Source: Sphagnum compactum (taxonomy: Eukaryota > Bryophyta > Sphagnopsida > Sphagnales). Taken from it: a DNA stretch of 64,000 nt. The translations under genes and the position numbers were made by a program. Shown in pieces: positions 61,486 to 64,000 of the stretch. The stretch spans positions 15,809,579 through 15,873,578 of the forward strand of contig OZ234500.1 of NCBI GenBank assembly GCA_965153455.1, read 5' to 3'. The first letter of the stretch is position 1; each line of letters opens with the position of its first letter. Below the pieces are notes generated by a model, which was not told the DNA's origin, did no database searches, and saw only the letters and a program-made list of their open reading frames with translations.

Positions 61486-62206
61486 TGACATGCCCTTTCA
61501 CTTAAGTAATGTTTTAAGCGCAAACATGTTTCATATTGGGAGCACTTTAGTGGGGTAGTGAGGCGATATGAGAGTTAGGCCATAAATGGCTATGCGAGGT
61601 TTGATTCCTTTAGGAGTCAGGGGACATCCGAACCTAGGGGTCCATATGGGCTAAAGTGGGAGTTTGGGTTCTTGTTGGCCAAGAGGACGACTGGGGGTTG
61701 TCCTTTGGATTATAGTGCAAGGCATTATCCCGTTAAAACCCTCAATGGACGATTAGGCGTTGTCTTGGGCCGACCCAAGGGGGTTCGCTCATTAAAGTGT
61801 TTGGGATGATTAAAAGTTATCCCTTTAAAGCTTTGAAGTTGCCAAAGGAGGGTTGGCCCTAGGATAACTCGGGTTGTGGTAGTTGAAGTCCTCACCAAAC
61901 CAATTCTGAGAGTTGGGTCTAGAAAGCCCTTGAGTCAACTTGGGGTTGGCTTGGCTTTAAGGCTACTTGGGTTGGCTTTGGGAATTAGGCCCATGGCTGA
62001 CTTCGAGTTAGACTAGGACTTAGTTTCGATAGTGAAGTTTAGGGAGTTTAAGTAGAGAGTCTGAATCTATTTTGCACGGTTGAGACTTTGGGACTAACCA
62101 AGTGTGCCATGGGGTGCATAGGTAGCTAGGAGCTAAAGGAGTTGATGCAAGAGAAGCTTAACGAGGTGCTTAGAGTGCAAGGCAACAAGTGGGAAAAAGC
62201 GTGTTA
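61486..62206 (+). repeat. 3' LTR of the gypsy element
   Basis: This 721-bp copy pairs with the uninterrupted parts of 53938-55834 but differs at many positions. It follows the polypurine tract AAAAAAAGGGTGAA directly. Confidence 0.88.
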
Positions 62207-64000
62207 ACCCCCTCTTTGGCCAAGTGGAAGTTCTGGTGGTGGGGCGTGATGTCCTGGAATAGCATAGCAGTTGACAAAACTTGATTTGGGGGGGGGGGGC
62301 GGGGTGGGGGTTATTTAGCATTCTCACATTATATTATACCCGGTGAATTATTTGGTTGCAATTTTGTGTCATTTGTGAAATTTATTTTTGGAAAAAACTT
62401 TGAAGAATGTGTACTTTAAATCAAAGATTTGCTGCTTTCGAGAAATTAAAAAGAAAGAAAGAAGAAGAAACATCCGGTGCACTTGGGCAAACAATTTTGA
62501 ACAAGATAAGTCATATATAGTGTGTAGATTACATTCACAATGAAATTCTAGACCTGACATGTAGTGAGCAGGGATTTGTTTTTAAGGTGAATCTTTAGCT
62601 ATTTTGAGAATTTTTGGGGGAGAAGAAGTCAGGAAAAAAAAAAGTGTTCTTTCAGCAAAAAAGAGATTGCAACTTTTGCAAAAATCAAAAAACTTGTGAA
62701 AAAACAAACAAACAAACAAACAATGGTACCCAGTACCAGAAACAGGAATAAAGGGTAGCAACCGATACCAAATCATCAAAGTGCCACCCACACTCAAACC
62801 ACTCACCCACCCACCCAGCCACCCACCCATCATGGAATGAAGCTCCTCCAGTTGGCTGTCATGAGACATAAGTGAGATCCATGGGTGTGGGAAAGAGGAG
62901 GAGTCAGGACTCAGGATCCTAACAAAATTCATGTACATGGCAGCATATAGTATAGTACACTCTGTGAAACTAACAGATACTACTAATAAATGGAGCACCA
63001 GAAACACATAAATTTATAAAACTTGTAGTAACAGATTTAGCATCTGAATCTGGCAATCTTCCATTCTCAGTTCTGAGCTTTCAAACACTACAATTTTGAA
63101 TGTTCTTCTAGGGTTAAGCCCAAAGCCCAATTTTTGAATGTTCTAGGGTATGCCCTAAGCAGCATGGGTAAACCCTAAACCCTACTCATTTTCTGGGCCA
63201 GAGTGAAACCAGCACCCAAAGGCACATTAGTTCTGACTCAGTTGTGGATGAACCTCAACTGAGTCTGAGGGTATTTACAAGTTTGTTCATGTAAGGGGTG
63301 GGTGTTTTTGGCATGACATGTAGATTTGAACTTCAGTCCTTGTTGTGTGTGCAAAAACAAAATAAACTCGGTGTACCAAAAATGCTCACTCCTATAAAAT
63401 ATCTCTTATATCAAAATGCCCATTGCAATATTTGAATTTTTATAAAGCACTTGGAGAAAGTTCCTAATGTATTTTGAGGGCACCTTGTGTGCCTGGATAT
63501 CCTCCTAGAAATGAAGAAGGATATTACTATGCCTCACTATGGACATATGTTTAGGTTCATGATTTACCTTCACCTTGTACTTCACTATGGGGTAAGGCCA
63601 TGGGCGTGTGAACATTCCCAAAATAAGGGGTGGGACATGCATGGTTAACACCTCATCCTAGGCCCCTTATTTTGAGAATGCACCCCTCCCCATGTGGGCT
63701 TTAACTTACCTTACATGAAATTACAAGCTAGCATCTCCCCCCCCCCCCCCCACAAGTCTCTTGAGGGCCCATCACTTCCATACTTTAGCCTATGGTCAAC
63801 TTCGCCATTGAAGAAACAAATATTTCTTTTTTTCCAAAATATCAGTTCATTTAAAAAGATTTGAACTCGTTATTTTTTTTGCAATGATGAAACAAATTTT
63901 CTTTTTCAAAATATCAATTCATTTTAAAACATTTTGAAATAGTTATTTTATGCATTGATGAAACAAATATATATATTTCAAAATATGAATTAATTTAAAA
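62207..64000. other. Right flank, no gene recognised
   Basis: Contains homopolymer and simple repeats: G-rich at 62287-62306, AAAC repeats near 62700-62720, CCCA repeats at about 62800-62830 and a C run near 63738-63751. A 141-codon minus-strand frame at 62582-63007 crosses these repeats and looks spurious. Confidence 0.4.

Larger units (their letters stand above)
53938..62206 (+). mobile_element. Old Ty3/gypsy LTR retrotransposon with two nested insertions
   Basis: The 5' LTR (53938-55834) and 3' LTR (61486-62206) both begin TGACATGCCCTTT. Without its inserted element the 5' LTR would be about 720 bp, matching the 721-bp 3' LTR. Next to the 5' LTR is a primer-binding site TGGTATTAGAGC (55837-55848), one base from the plant initiator-tRNA-Met type. 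A polypurine tract (61472-61485) precedes the 3' LTR. The internal order gag, RT, RNase H, integrase places it in Ty3/gypsy. I see no target duplication (GCCTT against ACCCC), and the 3' LTR ends TTA where the 5' LTR has TCA, so it is old. Confidence 0.9.

Noticed and set aside
53933-62211. Target-site duplication for the gypsy element
   Set aside because: GCCTT and ACCCC do not match, so none is claimed.
62582-63007. 141-codon minus-strand frame
   Set aside because: It crosses CCCA and AAAC simple repeats, has no motif and no support from neighbouring exons.
1-64000. tRNA, rRNA, operons or bacterial features
   Set aside because: None seen; all recognised genes are intron-containing nuclear plant genes.

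Overview
This is a piece of a land-plant nuclear genome. Every recognisable gene is split by spliceosomal introns, and the best matches by eye are plant families: a Golgi alpha-mannosidase I of the MNS1/MNS2 type, a two-RRM glycine-rich hnRNP, a plant RAD51C and a PIG3-like quinone oxidoreductase. The very AT-rich, repeat-laden right two thirds suggests a large, transposon-rich genome. I cannot name the species; a seed-free plant is possible but not shown.

Layout. Positions 1-24,300 are a gene island with five genes: an uncharacterised conserved plant protein (965-4872, minus), RAD51C (5183-8125, plus) sharing a 310-bp divergent promoter with it, a quinone oxidoreductase (10411-12548, plus), the Golgi mannosidase (13273-18799, minus) and the hnRNP-like RNA-binding protein (22552-24296, minus). 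I could assign complete, phase-consistent exon sets to four of them; the 3' end of the first is less certain. From about 24.7 kb to the end the DNA is AT-rich transposon territory: a decayed Helitron-type helicase (26.9-28.6 kb), a solo LTR with a perfect 5-bp target duplication (31084-31917), degenerate minisatellite-like DNA (34 kb), a 151-bp CACTA-type MITE (37726-37876), a full-length 8.8-kb CACTA transposon (40912-49739), a second MITE (53193-53302), and an old Ty3/gypsy element (53938-62206). The gypsy element has itself been invaded twice: by a CACTA derivative in its 5' LTR and by a second solo LTR in its gag.

The centre of interest is the CACTA element. It has CACTAC termini, a perfect AAT target duplication, and three transcription units. 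Leftward it encodes a TNP2-type transposase, damaged by one clear in-frame stop and a second lesion. Also leftward, upstream of the transposase, lies an intact two-exon gene for a protein with a Cys/His cluster and a C-terminal SET (lysine methyltransferase) domain. Rightward it encodes an intact TnpA-like accessory protein with a basic middle and an acidic tail. The motif TTGCGA/TCGCAA is dense at both ends, in the divergent promoter between the two gene sets, and in the first intron of the TnpA-like gene. Splice phases would let the Cys/His exon join either the SET exon or the transposase exons. A transposon carrying its own putative histone methyltransferase beside a CpG-containing, repeated putative TnpA site suggests an element-encoded chromatin control system. 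That reading is inference; the sequence shows only the architecture.
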